From assembly GCA_958346935.1 (NCBI GenBank), contig CATVTM010000095.1, forward strand, positions 1-6,511: 6,511 bases of DNA. The letters run 5' to 3'. The DNA is from an uncultured Collinsella sp. (GTDB lineage Bacteria > Actinomycetota > Coriobacteriia > Coriobacteriales > Coriobacteriaceae). A program made the translations under genes and the position numbers. The notes under the pieces are model-generated. The model saw only the letters and a list, made by a program, of their open reading frames with translations, did not search any database and had not been told where the DNA came from. Below, one piece after another: positions 1-6,317 of the stretch (positions are counted from its first letter, which is position 1; the number at the start of each line of letters is the position of its first letter).

Positions 1-1
1 G

Positions 2-59
2 GGTATCATCTTTCACCGAAAATAGTTTCTAGTGTTAGGGGTTTTCGGTGGAAGATACC
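2..59. promoter_or_regulatory. Long imperfect inverted repeat over the SD and start codon of the MarR gene (putative operator or RNA hairpin)
   Basis: The inner arms are perfect: CACCGAAAA at 14-22 and TTTTCGGTG at 42-50, 19 nt apart. The symmetry continues outward (GGTATC near 2-7, GATACC at 54-59) with one mismatch and a 3-nt bulge, giving arms of 18-21 nt centred near position 32. The Shine-Dalgarno AGGGG (37-41) lies in the centre and the GTG start (48-50) lies in the right arm. MarR proteins commonly bind dyads over their own promoters, so this could be an autoregulatory operator. If the transcript begins upstream of the left arm, it could instead be an RNA hairpin hiding the start codon. 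TATCAT at 4-9 could serve as a -10 box, but its -35 would lie outside the window. The repeat is seen directly; its role is inferred. Confidence 0.6.
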
Positions 60-497
60 GATTTCCATGAGCTTGGGAGTCAGCTCCTTACCGAGTTTGG
101 CGGCATTCACCAGCGCGTTTCGCGCTTTGTGGACAAAGCTCTCAGCGGCGAGATGGCTGTCATGCGCGCCCTCATACTCGCTGGTGGTTCGCTCACGCCG
201 AGCGAACTCGCCGATCGCGCCTGGGTCTCGAACGCCCGCATCGCCAATATCCTACGCGCTCTCGAAGCCAAGGGTTGGGTTGAGCGTGAGCACTCAAAGA
301 CCGACCGTCGTCGCGTACACGTCATAGTGACCGACAAGGGATTCCAGGATCTCGAAATCAAACGCCGGGAATTCGAGGACCGCACCGCGGCTTTCCTCGA
401 GCAGCTCGGCGAAACAGATACCCAAGAGATGGTGCGCCTTCTTAGACGTGCCAACGAAATTATCGACCGCAATCAAGAAAGGAGAGATGCCGAGTGA
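48..497 (+). CDS. MarR-family winged-helix transcriptional regulator
   Basis: This 149-residue protein has the usual length and layout of a MarR dimer. A helical N-terminus (about 5-45) leads into a winged HTH: LTPSELADRAWVS (49-61) gives the first helices, ARIANILRALEAKGW (63-77) the recognition helix, and EHSKTDRRRVHVIVTDKG (81-98) the wing, including the family's D-x-R turn (D86, R88). A C-terminal dimerisation helix follows (about 100-145). GTG at 48 is chosen because AGGGG sits 6 nt upstream at 37-41 and no other in-frame start precedes the HTH. MarR proteins usually repress neighbouring genes until a small phenolic, lipophilic or oxidising ligand releases them. Here the neighbours are the two exporter genes, whose first frame starts inside this gene's end by 4 nt. 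Local repression of the pump is therefore likely, but an activating role cannot be excluded. The ligand is unknown. Confidence 0.9.
   Translation: MEDTDFHELGSQLLTEFGGIHQRVSRFVDKALSGEMAVMRALILAGGSLTPSELADRAWVSNARIANILRALEAKGWVEREHSKTDRRRVHVIVTDKGFQDLEIKRREFEDRTAAFLEQLGETDTQEMVRLLRRANEIIDRNQERRDAE
477..497 (+). promoter_or_regulatory. RBS and GTGA start/stop overlap coupling the regulator to the first ABC gene
   Basis: AAAGGAG ends at 484, 9 nt before a GTG at 494. That GTG shares the bases GTGA with the TGA stop of the regulator gene. This fixes the unusual GTG start of the first ABC gene: it gives the full N-terminal amphipathic stretch and TM1, whereas the next in-frame ATG would remove TM1. 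The 4-nt overlap implies translational coupling. Confidence 0.8.
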
Positions 498-2860
498 GGA
501 TTCTCAAGCTCTTTAAAAAGCATATCCTGGCACTGTTCACAGCTATCGTACTCATCGTAATCAGCTGCAACGCCGACCTGGCACTGCCTACCTATATGAG
601 CGATATCGTCGACGTGGGCGTGCAGCAAGGCGGTATCGCCTCGCCCGTACCCGACACCATCCGCGCCGAATCGCTCGACGACCTCGAACTCTTTATGAGC
701 GCCAAGGACGCCAAGGCTGTGGAGGCCGTGTTTAGCAAGGCTGACAAAAACGGCATTCGAACGTACAAGGGCACCGAGGAGGAGCGCGCCGACGGCGGCA
801 AGATTGCCGACATCATGAGCCTGCCTGAGACCGTCGTCCTTTCGTTCAACCAGGGCATCGATGCCGACTCCATGGGCGACATGATGGGCACGTCCGGTGA
901 GAAAGACAACAGCGGCGCTCAGGCCATGCCCACCCCCGAGCAGATGGCGGCAATGACGCCCGAGCAGCTCGCCGAGATGCAGCAGAAGGCCGCAGCGGCG
1001 CAGAATATGCAAAAGCAGATTGATGCCGACGGCGGTAAGATCACCATGAAGAGCCTGCGTCTAGGCGTTGAAGGCGGCCTAATCGACCAGGGCAAGCTCG
1101 TGGAGGGCGCCAACGATATGGCGGACAAAATGGGCTCCATGTCGGGCTCCATCGTGACCCAACGCGCCGTGAGCTATGTGCAAGACGAGTACAAGGCGCA
1201 AGGCATCGACCCCGCCGACGTGCAGAACGCCTACCTGGGCCGCATGGCGACCACGATGTTTGGTCTGTGCCTTGTGTCGCTCGTCGCCACCATCCTGACC
1301 GGTGCCGTGGCTTCGCGCACCGCCTGCTCCATCGCCCGCGACCTGCGCCGCGAGACCTTCAACAAGGTTATGCACTTCTCGCCGGCCGAGGTGGGCAAGT
1401 TTAGCCAGGCCTCGCTCATTACCCGCTGCACCAACGACATTCAGCAGATCCAGATGGCCGCAACCCTGTTTATCCGCATGTGTCTGATGGCCCCCGTCAT
1501 GGGCATCGTCGCCGTCATGCGCGTCCTGGCCAACCATACCGGCCTAGAGTGGACCATCGCCGTGGCCATCATCGCGGTCTCGGCCGTCGTCGGCGTGCTC
1601 ATGGGCCTCACCATGCCCAAGTTCAAAAAGATGCAGAGTTTTGTGGACCGTGTGAACCTTACCGCCCGCGAGCTGCTCGACGGCCTTATGCCCATCCGTT
1701 CGTTCAACCGCGAAGAGCATGAGCTCGAGCGTTTTGACAAGGCTTCGCTCGACCTGATGACCACGCAGCTCTACACCAACCGCGCCATGAGCTTTATGAT
1801 GCCGCTCATGATGCTCGTCATGAACTGCATCACCGTGCTTATCGTGTGGTTTGGCGCGCAGGGCGTGTCCGACGGCGTGATGCAGGTCGGCAACATGATG
1901 GCGTTTATCTCCTACACCATGCAGATCGTCATGGCGTTTATGATCCTCACCATGGTTTCGGTTATCCTGCCCCGTGCCGAGGTCGCAGCTGAGCGCGTGG
2001 AAGAGGTCATCACCTGCCCCACGAGCATCAACGACCCTGCCTCGCCCAAACTGCCCGCAGCCAGCGCGCCGCGCGGTGAGCTCACCTTCCGCGACGTGAG
2101 CTTCCAGTACCCCGATGCCCGCGCCGATGTCATCAGCGGTGTGAACTTCACCACGCACGCCGGCCAGATGCTCGGCATCATTGGCTCCACGGGCTCGGGC
2201 AAGTCCACGCTCGTGCAGCTGATTCCGCGCCTGTACGACGTCACGGGCGGCAGCATTTCGCTCGACGGCATCGACGTGCGCGACATGACCCTTTCCGAGC
2301 TGCGCCGCCGCATCGGTTACATCCCGCAGCAGGGTCGCCTGTTCTCGGGCACCGTTGAGAGCAACCTCAAGTTTGCCGGCGACATGGTGAGCGATGATGA
2401 CATGCACCAGGCAGCGCGCATCGCACAGGCCGAGGACTTTATCGCCGAACGTGAGGGCGGTTACGACTCCCCCATCAGCCAGGGCGGCTCCAATGTCTCG
2501 GGCGGTCAGCGTCAGCGCCTGGCCATCGCCCGCGCCTTGGCCAAGAAGCCCGAGGTCGTGGTGTTCGATGACTCGTTTAGCGCCCTCGACTACAAGACCG
2601 ACGCGCGCCTGCGCGAGGAGCTGGCCAAAAACGTTACCGACGCCGCACTCGTGGTCGTGGCCCAGCGCATCGCGACCATCATGCACGCCGACCAGATCAT
2701 CGTGCTCGACGACGGCCACGTGGTGGGCACCGGTACGCACGAGGAGCTGCTGCGCAGCTGCCCGGCGTACCTGGAGATCGCACAGTCGCAGCTTTCCGCC
2801 GAGGAGCTGGGGCTTACCCAAGAAGAAATTGCAGCCGTCACGGAAGGAGGCGAGCGCTAA
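494..2860 (+). CDS. ABC exporter half-transporter, degenerate-site subunit (TM287-like), with large extracellular insert
   Basis: This 788-residue protein fuses a six-helix membrane domain to an ATPase domain. Approximate TM spans are 11-33, 252-275, 325-346, 352-374, 432-456 and 465-492. About 215 residues separate TM1 from TM2, far more than the short loop usual in these exporters, and account for the excess over the typical ~580 residues. In the NBD: A-loop Tyr539, Walker A GSTGSGKST (564-572), Q-loop Gln612, signature VSGGQ (668-672), Walker B VVVFDD (688-693), D-loop SALD (696-699). The catalytic Glu after Walker B is Asp693 and the switch His is Gln724 (AQRIATI). These two changes are the known hallmark of the degenerate-site subunit in heterodimers such as TM287/288, TmrAB and BmrCD. 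The downstream gene supplies the partner. Role: ATP-driven export, possibly of drugs, lipids or peptides; the substrate cannot be inferred. Regulation is probably by the adjacent MarR protein. Confidence 0.92.
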   Translation: MRILKLFKKHILALFTAIVLIVISCNADLALPTYMSDIVDVGVQQGGIASPVPDTIRAESLDDLELFMSAKDAKAVEAVFSKADKNGIRTYKGTEEERADGGKIADIMSLPETVVLSFNQGIDADSMGDMMGTSGEKDNSGAQAMPTPEQMAAMTPEQLAEMQQKAAAAQNMQKQIDADGGKITMKSLRLGVEGGLIDQGKLVEGANDMADKMGSMSGSIVTQRAVSYVQDEYKAQGIDPADVQNAYLGRMATTMFGLCLVSLVATILTGAVASRTACSIARDLRRETFNKVMHFSPAEVGKFSQASLITRCTNDIQQIQMAATLFIRMCLMAPVMGIVAVMRVLANHTGLEWTIAVAIIAVSAVVGVLMGLTMPKFKKMQSFVDRVNLTARELLDGLMPIRSFNREEHELERFDKASLDLMTTQLYTNRAMSFMMPLMMLVMNCITVLIVWFGAQGVSDGVMQVGNMMAFISYTMQIVMAFMILTMVSVILPRAEVAAERVEEVITCPTSINDPASPKLPAASAPRGELTFRDVSFQYPDARADVISGVNFTTHAGQMLGIIGSTGSGKSTLVQLIPRLYDVTGGSISLDGIDVRDMTLSELRRRIGYIPQQGRLFSGTVESNLKFAGDMVSDDDMHQAARIAQAEDFIAEREGGYDSPISQGGSNVSGGQRQRLAIARALAKKPEVVVFDDSFSALDYKTDARLREELAKNVTDAALVVVAQRIATIMHADQIIVLDDGHVVGTGTHEELLRSCPAYLEIAQSQLSAEELGLTQEEIAAVTEGGER

Positions 2861-2862
2861 TG
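2842..2862 (+). promoter_or_regulatory. Strong Shine-Dalgarno and TAATG stop/start overlap of the second ABC gene
   Basis: GGAAGGAGG (2842-2850) lies in the last codons of the first ABC gene, 9 nt before the ATG at 2860. The ATG shares its A with the upstream TAA stop (TAATG). This fits tightly coupled, near-equimolar synthesis of the two exporter subunits. Confidence 0.8.
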
Positions 2863-4716
2863 GCAGACGAGACCAAGACCCAAATTCCCAAGCCCACCCG
2901 CCAGCGTGGTCCCATGGGCCGCATGGGCGGCATGCGTCGCGGCGAAAAGGCCAAGGACTTTAAGGGCACCATGAGGCAGCTGCTCGGCTATATCGGCCAG
3001 CACAAGATTGCCGTGTTTGCCGCCGTCGCCTTTGCCGTGTGCTCGGTCATCTTTAACATTGTGGGACCCAAGGTGCTCGGCCAGGTTACGACCAAGCTGT
3101 TCGAAGGCCTGGTCGCCAAGGTCAACGGCACCGGCGACGTTGACTTTGACTGGATCGCCAAGACGCTCGGCTTTTTGCTCTGCCTGTATCTGGCGAGCTC
3201 TGTCTGCAGCCTGGTCCAGGGCTGGCTCATGACCGGCGTCACGCAAAAGATCTGCTACCGCATGCGCAAGGAAATCGCCGCCAAGATTGCCGTCGTGCCG
3301 ATGAGTTACTTCAACGGCCACAGCAAGGGAGACGTGCTCAGCCGCATCACCAACGACGTCGATACGCTGGGTCAGTCGCTCAACCAGAGCGTGACACAGC
3401 TCATCACGTCGGTGACGCAGATTATCGGCGTGCTCGTCATGATGCTTTCGATCAGCCTGCCGCTCACCGGCGTCACCGTGCTCACGCTGCCGGCCGCCGC
3501 GATTATCCTGACCGTGATGATTCACTTCTCGCAGCCGTACTTCCGCGAGCAACAGCAGGTTCTGGGCGCCGTCAACGGCATTATCGAGGAGGACTTTGCC
3601 GGCCAGAACGTCATTCAGGTGTTCGACCGCGCCGAGGCCTCGATTGAAGAGTTCGACCGTCAAAACGACCGTCTCTTTATTAGTGGCTGGCGCTCGCAGT
3701 TCCTGTCGGGCCTGATGATGCCGCTTATGAGCTTGGTGGGCAACATGGGCTACGTGGGCGTCGTCGTGGTGGGCGCGCAGCTCGCGCTGACCGGCAATGC
3801 CACGCCCGGCGACATCCAGAGCTTTATCCAGTACGTTCGCAACTTTACGCAACCCGTGCAGCAGCTGGGCAACGTGAGCAACACGATGCAGTCGATGGCC
3901 GCCGCAACCGAACGCGTCTTTGAGTTCCTCGCCGCGCCCGAGGAGGAGCAGAAGGCCGACGCCCAGATTCCCGAGAAGCGCCCCGGCCACGTTGAGTTCG
4001 ACCACGTCAAGTTTGGCTACACGCCCGACAAGACCATCATCCACGACTTTAGCTGCGAGGCACAGCCCGGTCAGACCATCGCCATCGTCGGCCCCACCGG
4101 CGCCGGCAAGACCACGCTCATTAAGCTGCTGCAGCGCTTCTACGACGTGGACGGCGGTTCGCTGCGCGTCGAGGGCGTCGACGTGCGCGACTGGGACCGC
4201 GCGGCACTGCGCGGCGAGTTTGCCATGGTGCTGCAGGATACCTGGCTGTTTAACGGCACCATCCGCGAGAACATCCGCTACGGACGTCCCGATGCGACTG
4301 ACGCCGAGGTCGAGGCCGCCGCGCGCGCCGCACGCTGCGACCACTTTATCCATACGCTCGCCGGCGGCTACGACTTTATGATCAATGAGGAGGGCACCAA
4401 CCTCTCACAGGGCCAGCGCCAACTCGTGACCATCGCCCGCGCCATTTTGGCCGACCGTCCGGCGCTGATTTTGGACGAGGCGACTTCCAACGTCGATACC
4501 CGCACCGAGGAGCTTATTCAGCGCGCCATGGTTGCGCTGATGCAGGGCCGCACGAGCTTTGTCATCGCGCACCGCCTGTCCACAATCCGCAACGCCGACG
4601 TAATCTTGGTGATTCGCGACGGCGACATCGTCGAGAAGGGCACGCACGACGAGCTGCTCGCCCAAGGCGGCTTCTACGCCGACCTGTACAACTCGCAGTT
4701 CGACGAGGCGGCGTAA
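2860..4716 (+). CDS. ABC exporter half-transporter, consensus catalytic subunit (TM288-like)
   Basis: This 618-residue partner of the preceding subunit opens with a basic, Gly/Met-rich cytosolic tail (about 1-35) before the elbow helix. Approximate TM spans are 48-70, 103-125, 180-201, 203-224, 282-308 and 318-340. NBD motifs: A-loop Tyr387, Walker A GPTGAGKTT (411-419), Q-loop Gln459, signature LSQGQ (515-519), Walker B ALILDE (535-540) with catalytic Glu540, D-loop SNVD (543-546), switch His571. All catalytic residues are present, but the signature has Gln where LSGGQ has the first Gly. In the TM287/288 model this altered signature faces the degenerate site of the other subunit, while this subunit's Walker A/B and His face the partner's VSGGQ and hydrolyse ATP. 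The matching defects in two adjacent overlapping genes strongly support an obligate heterodimer. The C-terminus GFYADLYNSQF is typical of the TM288 side. Substrate unknown. Confidence 0.93.
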   Translation: MADETKTQIPKPTRQRGPMGRMGGMRRGEKAKDFKGTMRQLLGYIGQHKIAVFAAVAFAVCSVIFNIVGPKVLGQVTTKLFEGLVAKVNGTGDVDFDWIAKTLGFLLCLYLASSVCSLVQGWLMTGVTQKICYRMRKEIAAKIAVVPMSYFNGHSKGDVLSRITNDVDTLGQSLNQSVTQLITSVTQIIGVLVMMLSISLPLTGVTVLTLPAAAIILTVMIHFSQPYFREQQQVLGAVNGIIEEDFAGQNVIQVFDRAEASIEEFDRQNDRLFISGWRSQFLSGLMMPLMSLVGNMGYVGVVVVGAQLALTGNATPGDIQSFIQYVRNFTQPVQQLGNVSNTMQSMAAATERVFEFLAAPEEEQKADAQIPEKRPGHVEFDHVKFGYTPDKTIIHDFSCEAQPGQTIAIVGPTGAGKTTLIKLLQRFYDVDGGSLRVEGVDVRDWDRAALRGEFAMVLQDTWLFNGTIRENIRYGRPDATDAEVEAAARAARCDHFIHTLAGGYDFMINEEGTNLSQGQRQLVTIARAILADRPALILDEATSNVDTRTEELIQRAMVALMQGRTSFVIAHRLSTIRNADVILVIRDGDIVEKGTHDELLAQGGFYADLYNSQFDEAA

Positions 4717-4743
4717 AACCGGCGGCAAACAACCGCAATACCC

Positions 4744-4782
4744 AAAAACGGGGGCGCAGAATGAACTGCGCCCCCGTTTTTT
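4744..4782 (+). terminator. Rho-independent terminator of the MarR-ABC operon
   Basis: An 11-bp perfect GC-rich stem, CGGGGGCGCAG (4749-4759) with CTGCGCCCCCG (4766-4776), encloses the loop AATGAA and is followed by six T (4777-4782). It starts about 30 nt after the stop of the second ABC gene. A run of five A (4744-4748) precedes the stem, so the hairpin also has a U-tract when read from the - strand and could work in both directions. Confidence 0.95.
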
Positions 4783-4842
4783 GTTCTGCGGCCCTCGAAC
4801 CGCCTCCCCCGGGACCTGATTAACGGCCTCCCTCAAGGCCCC

Positions 4843-4873
4843 GTGGACAAAAAATGGCAAATATGAGTACTGT
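4843..4873 (+). repeat. Left terminal inverted repeat (31 bp)
   Basis: Begins GTGGACAAAAAATGGC and ends GAGTACTGT. It is the exact reverse complement of 5042-5072. A subterminal hairpin follows, CTGTCAC (4870-4876) against GTAACAG (4884-4890), with one mismatch. Confidence 0.93.
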
Positions 4874-5041
4874 CACCTTTTTAGTAACAGCCAAAACTGC
4901 CCCAAACGACCTCTTTGCGGCCTAGATATGCCTTCAAATTGATCAAAATGCCCGGTAGCATGCTTCTGTGTGCCAACGTTAATGAACATATTTACTGTTG
5001 TGTCTATTATCTTGTAAGATCGATATGATACTACGCTAGCA

Positions 5042-5072
5042 ACAGTACTCATATTTGCCATTTTTTGTCCAC
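5042..5072 (-). repeat. Right terminal inverted repeat (31 bp)
   Basis: Begins ACAGTACTC and ends GCCATTTTTTGTCCAC. It is the exact reverse complement of 4843-4873. Its inner edge also pairs with an upstream internal copy: TACTGTTG (4993-5000) against CAACAGTA (5040-5047). Confidence 0.93.
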
Positions 5073-5100
5073 AGGGTATGCCGCAGAAGATCCAACTTGC

Positions 5101-5121
5101 GCCAGCGTGCCGTACGCTGGC
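5101..5121. other. Short perfect hairpin in the aro upstream region
   Basis: GCCAGCGT (5101-5108) and ACGCTGGC (5114-5121) form an 8-bp perfect stem with the loop GCCGT. No T-tract follows, so it is not a standard terminator. It lies between the inverted-repeat element and the putative aro promoter. Function unknown. Confidence 0.5.
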
Positions 5122-5172
5122 CCTCCCCTTCCGGCAAGCGCCGACATTTCCCCAGATAAAACCGACCAAAAT

Positions 5173-5197
5173 AAACCTGTCCCTTTTCGGCAGGTTT
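5173..5197. promoter_or_regulatory. Hairpin/dyad just upstream of the putative aro promoter
   Basis: AAACCTGTC (5173-5181) pairs with GGCAGGTTT (5189-5197) over 9 bp (one G-T) around the loop CCTTTTC. It ends 3 nt before the -35-like box. It could be an operator for a regulator of aromatic biosynthesis or a weak terminator for transcripts entering from upstream. The T-run after it is only three bases, so the terminator reading is weak. Confidence 0.45.
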
Positions 5198-5200
5198 CGC

Positions 5201-5229
5201 TTGCACTTTAGCGTGCGACAGCGGATAAT
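5201..5229 (+). promoter_or_regulatory. Putative sigma70-type promoter of the DAHP synthase gene
   Basis: TTGCAC (5201-5206) as -35 and GATAAT (5224-5229) as -10 are separated by an ideal 17 bp. The -10 matches TATAAT at five of six bases; the -35 only keeps TTG. Initiation near 5236 would leave a leader of about 50 nt ending in the strong RBS. GCAC (5203-5206) and GTGC (5213-5216) form a small dyad overlapping the -35. Confidence 0.5.
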
Positions 5230-5285
5230 GCCGAGCATTCGAGAATTCGCCAATTGTTGCCGTTAATTGATAAAGGAGGCCCCAT

Positions 5286-6317
5286 ATGGCCATGGAATTC
5301 AAGCGCAGGTTGCCGATCCCCATGGAGATCCGCGAGGAAATGCCGCTTTCCGCCGAGCTTACCGCCAAAAAGCAGGCATTCGACGCCGAGGTCGCCAAGG
5401 TCTTTACCGGCGAGGACGCACGCAAAGCGCTCATCATCGGCCCGTGCTCTGCCGACCGCGAGGACTCGGTGCTTGAGTACATGAACCGACTGGCCAAGGT
5501 CGCCGAAGAGGTCAAGGACAAACTCATCATCATTCCGCGCGTCTACACCAACAAGCCGCGCACCAAGGGCACTGGCTACAAAGGCCTGCTGCACAACCCC
5601 GACCCCGAGGCGCCCGATGACCTGCTCGAAGGCGTCAAGGCCATCCGCCACATGCACCTGCGCGTCATCGAGGAGACCGGCTTCTTTACCGCCGATGAGA
5701 TGCTCTACCCGTCCAACTACCAGTACCTCGTCGACCTGCTGAGCTACGTTGCCGTGGGCGCGCGCTCGGTCGAAAACCAGGAGCATCGCCTGGTGTCGAG
5801 CGGCATTTCGGTGCCCGTCGGCATGAAAAACCCCACCGCCGGTTCCACCACCGTCATGCTTAACTCCATCTACGCCGCCCAGGCACATCAAAGCTTCATC
5901 TTCCGCAACTGGGAGGTTGAGTGCGACGGCAACCCGCTCGCACACGCCGTCATGCGTGGCTACATCGGTCTCGACGGTCGCACCTACCCCAACTACCACT
6001 ACGAGCACCTGGAGCGCCTGGCCGAGCGCTATACCGAGCATGCCGGCTACGCCAACCCGGCGGCGGTCATCGACTGCAACCACGACAACTCGGGCAAGCG
6101 CCCGCTGGAGCAGTACCGCATTTGCAAGGAGGTGCTCGACAGCTGCCGCCGCAACGAGTCCATCTCCAAGCTGGTCAAGGGCTTTATGATCGAGTCTTAC
6201 CTTGAGGACGGCAACCAGCCGGTCGATGGCGGTGTCTTTGGTAAGTCGATCACCGACCCGTGCCTGGGCTGGGAAAAGACCGACTACCTCATCCACGAGA
6301 TCGCAGAGCGGGTTTAG
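5286..6317 (+). CDS. aroF: 3-deoxy-7-phosphoheptulonate (DAHP) synthase, class I AroFGH type
   Basis: This cytosolic enzyme joins phosphoenolpyruvate and erythrose 4-phosphate to make DAHP, the first step of the shikimate pathway to aromatic amino acids. The 343 residues match the family's ~350. Motifs: IGPCSAD (51-57), PRVYTNKPRTKG (84-95, substrate phosphate binding), GARSVENQEHR (158-168), PVGMKNPTAGST (177-188), VIDCNHDNSGK (261-271), MIESYLEDGNQ (301-311), GKSITDPCLGW (319-329). Metal ligands by analogy with E. coli AroG: Cys54, His266, Glu303, Asp324. ATG 5286 is preferred to the ATG at 5292 because AAAGGAGG (5272-5279) lies 6 nt before it. There is no fused chorismate mutase or ACT domain. 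The symbol is a family label only: the sequence differs from the E. coli paralogues in the effector region, so Phe, Tyr or Trp specificity cannot be assigned. It appears to be a single-gene unit. Confidence 0.95.
   Translation: MAMEFKRRLPIPMEIREEMPLSAELTAKKQAFDAEVAKVFTGEDARKALIIGPCSADREDSVLEYMNRLAKVAEEVKDKLIIIPRVYTNKPRTKGTGYKGLLHNPDPEAPDDLLEGVKAIRHMHLRVIEETGFFTADEMLYPSNYQYLVDLLSYVAVGARSVENQEHRLVSSGISVPVGMKNPTAGSTTVMLNSIYAAQAHQSFIFRNWEVECDGNPLAHAVMRGYIGLDGRTYPNYHYEHLERLAERYTEHAGYANPAAVIDCNHDNSGKRPLEQYRICKEVLDSCRRNESISKLVKGFMIESYLEDGNQPVDGGVFGKSITDPCLGWEKTDYLIHEIAERV

Larger units (their letters stand above)
4843..5072. mobile_element. 230-bp AT-rich element bounded by perfect 31-bp inverted repeats (MITE-like)
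   Basis: The two ends are exact reverse complements over 31 bp. The symmetry resumes after one mismatch with a further CCC/GGG (4839-4841 and 5074-5076). By hand count the element is about 40% G+C, well below the surrounding genes. No transposase or other convincing coding frame lies inside. Small size, terminal inverted repeats and low GC fit a non-autonomous MITE-like element or a dispersed intergenic repeat. Against a simple transposon, I see no target-site duplication directly outside the ends. An alternative is a structured RNA or regulatory region with a very long basal stem. The class assignment is inference; the repeat is directly visible. Confidence 0.5.

Noticed and set aside
1544..2821. 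Long open frame on the - strand (425 codons) opposite the first ABC gene
   Set aside because: It is a His/Ala/Gly-rich antisense shadow produced by the G/C-biased third positions of the real gene. It has no domain and lies opposite conserved NBD motifs.
2857..4353. Long open frame on the - strand (498 codons) opposite the second ABC gene
   Set aside because: Same GC-driven antisense shadow. The + strand frame has all ABC motifs, a strong RBS and a proper overlap with its upstream neighbour.
4781..4806. tRNA-like T-arm on the - strand (GGTTCGA between short complementary stretches)
   Set aside because: No matching acceptor stem, D-arm or anticodon arm at the required distance; it lies against the terminator.
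5000..5029. Promoter inside the element with TATGAT (5024-5029) as -10
   Set aside because: No acceptable -35 hexamer at 16-18 bp; the AT-rich region gives such -10 matches by chance.
5071..5086. Resemblance to the T-box sequence at AGGGTATGCCGC
   Set aside because: The invariant TGGN core needed to pair with the tRNA end is missing, and no antiterminator/terminator pair is present before the aro gene.
5078..5266. 62-codon + strand frame upstream of the aro gene as a leader peptide
   Set aside because: No Shine-Dalgarno at its ATG, no cluster of Phe, Tyr or Trp codons suited to attenuation, and it would be split by the putative aro promoter.
5208..6296. 362-codon - strand frame opposite the DAHP synthase gene
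   Set aside because: Val/Ala/Asp-rich shadow with no recognisable motif; the + strand encodes a clear, complete enzyme.
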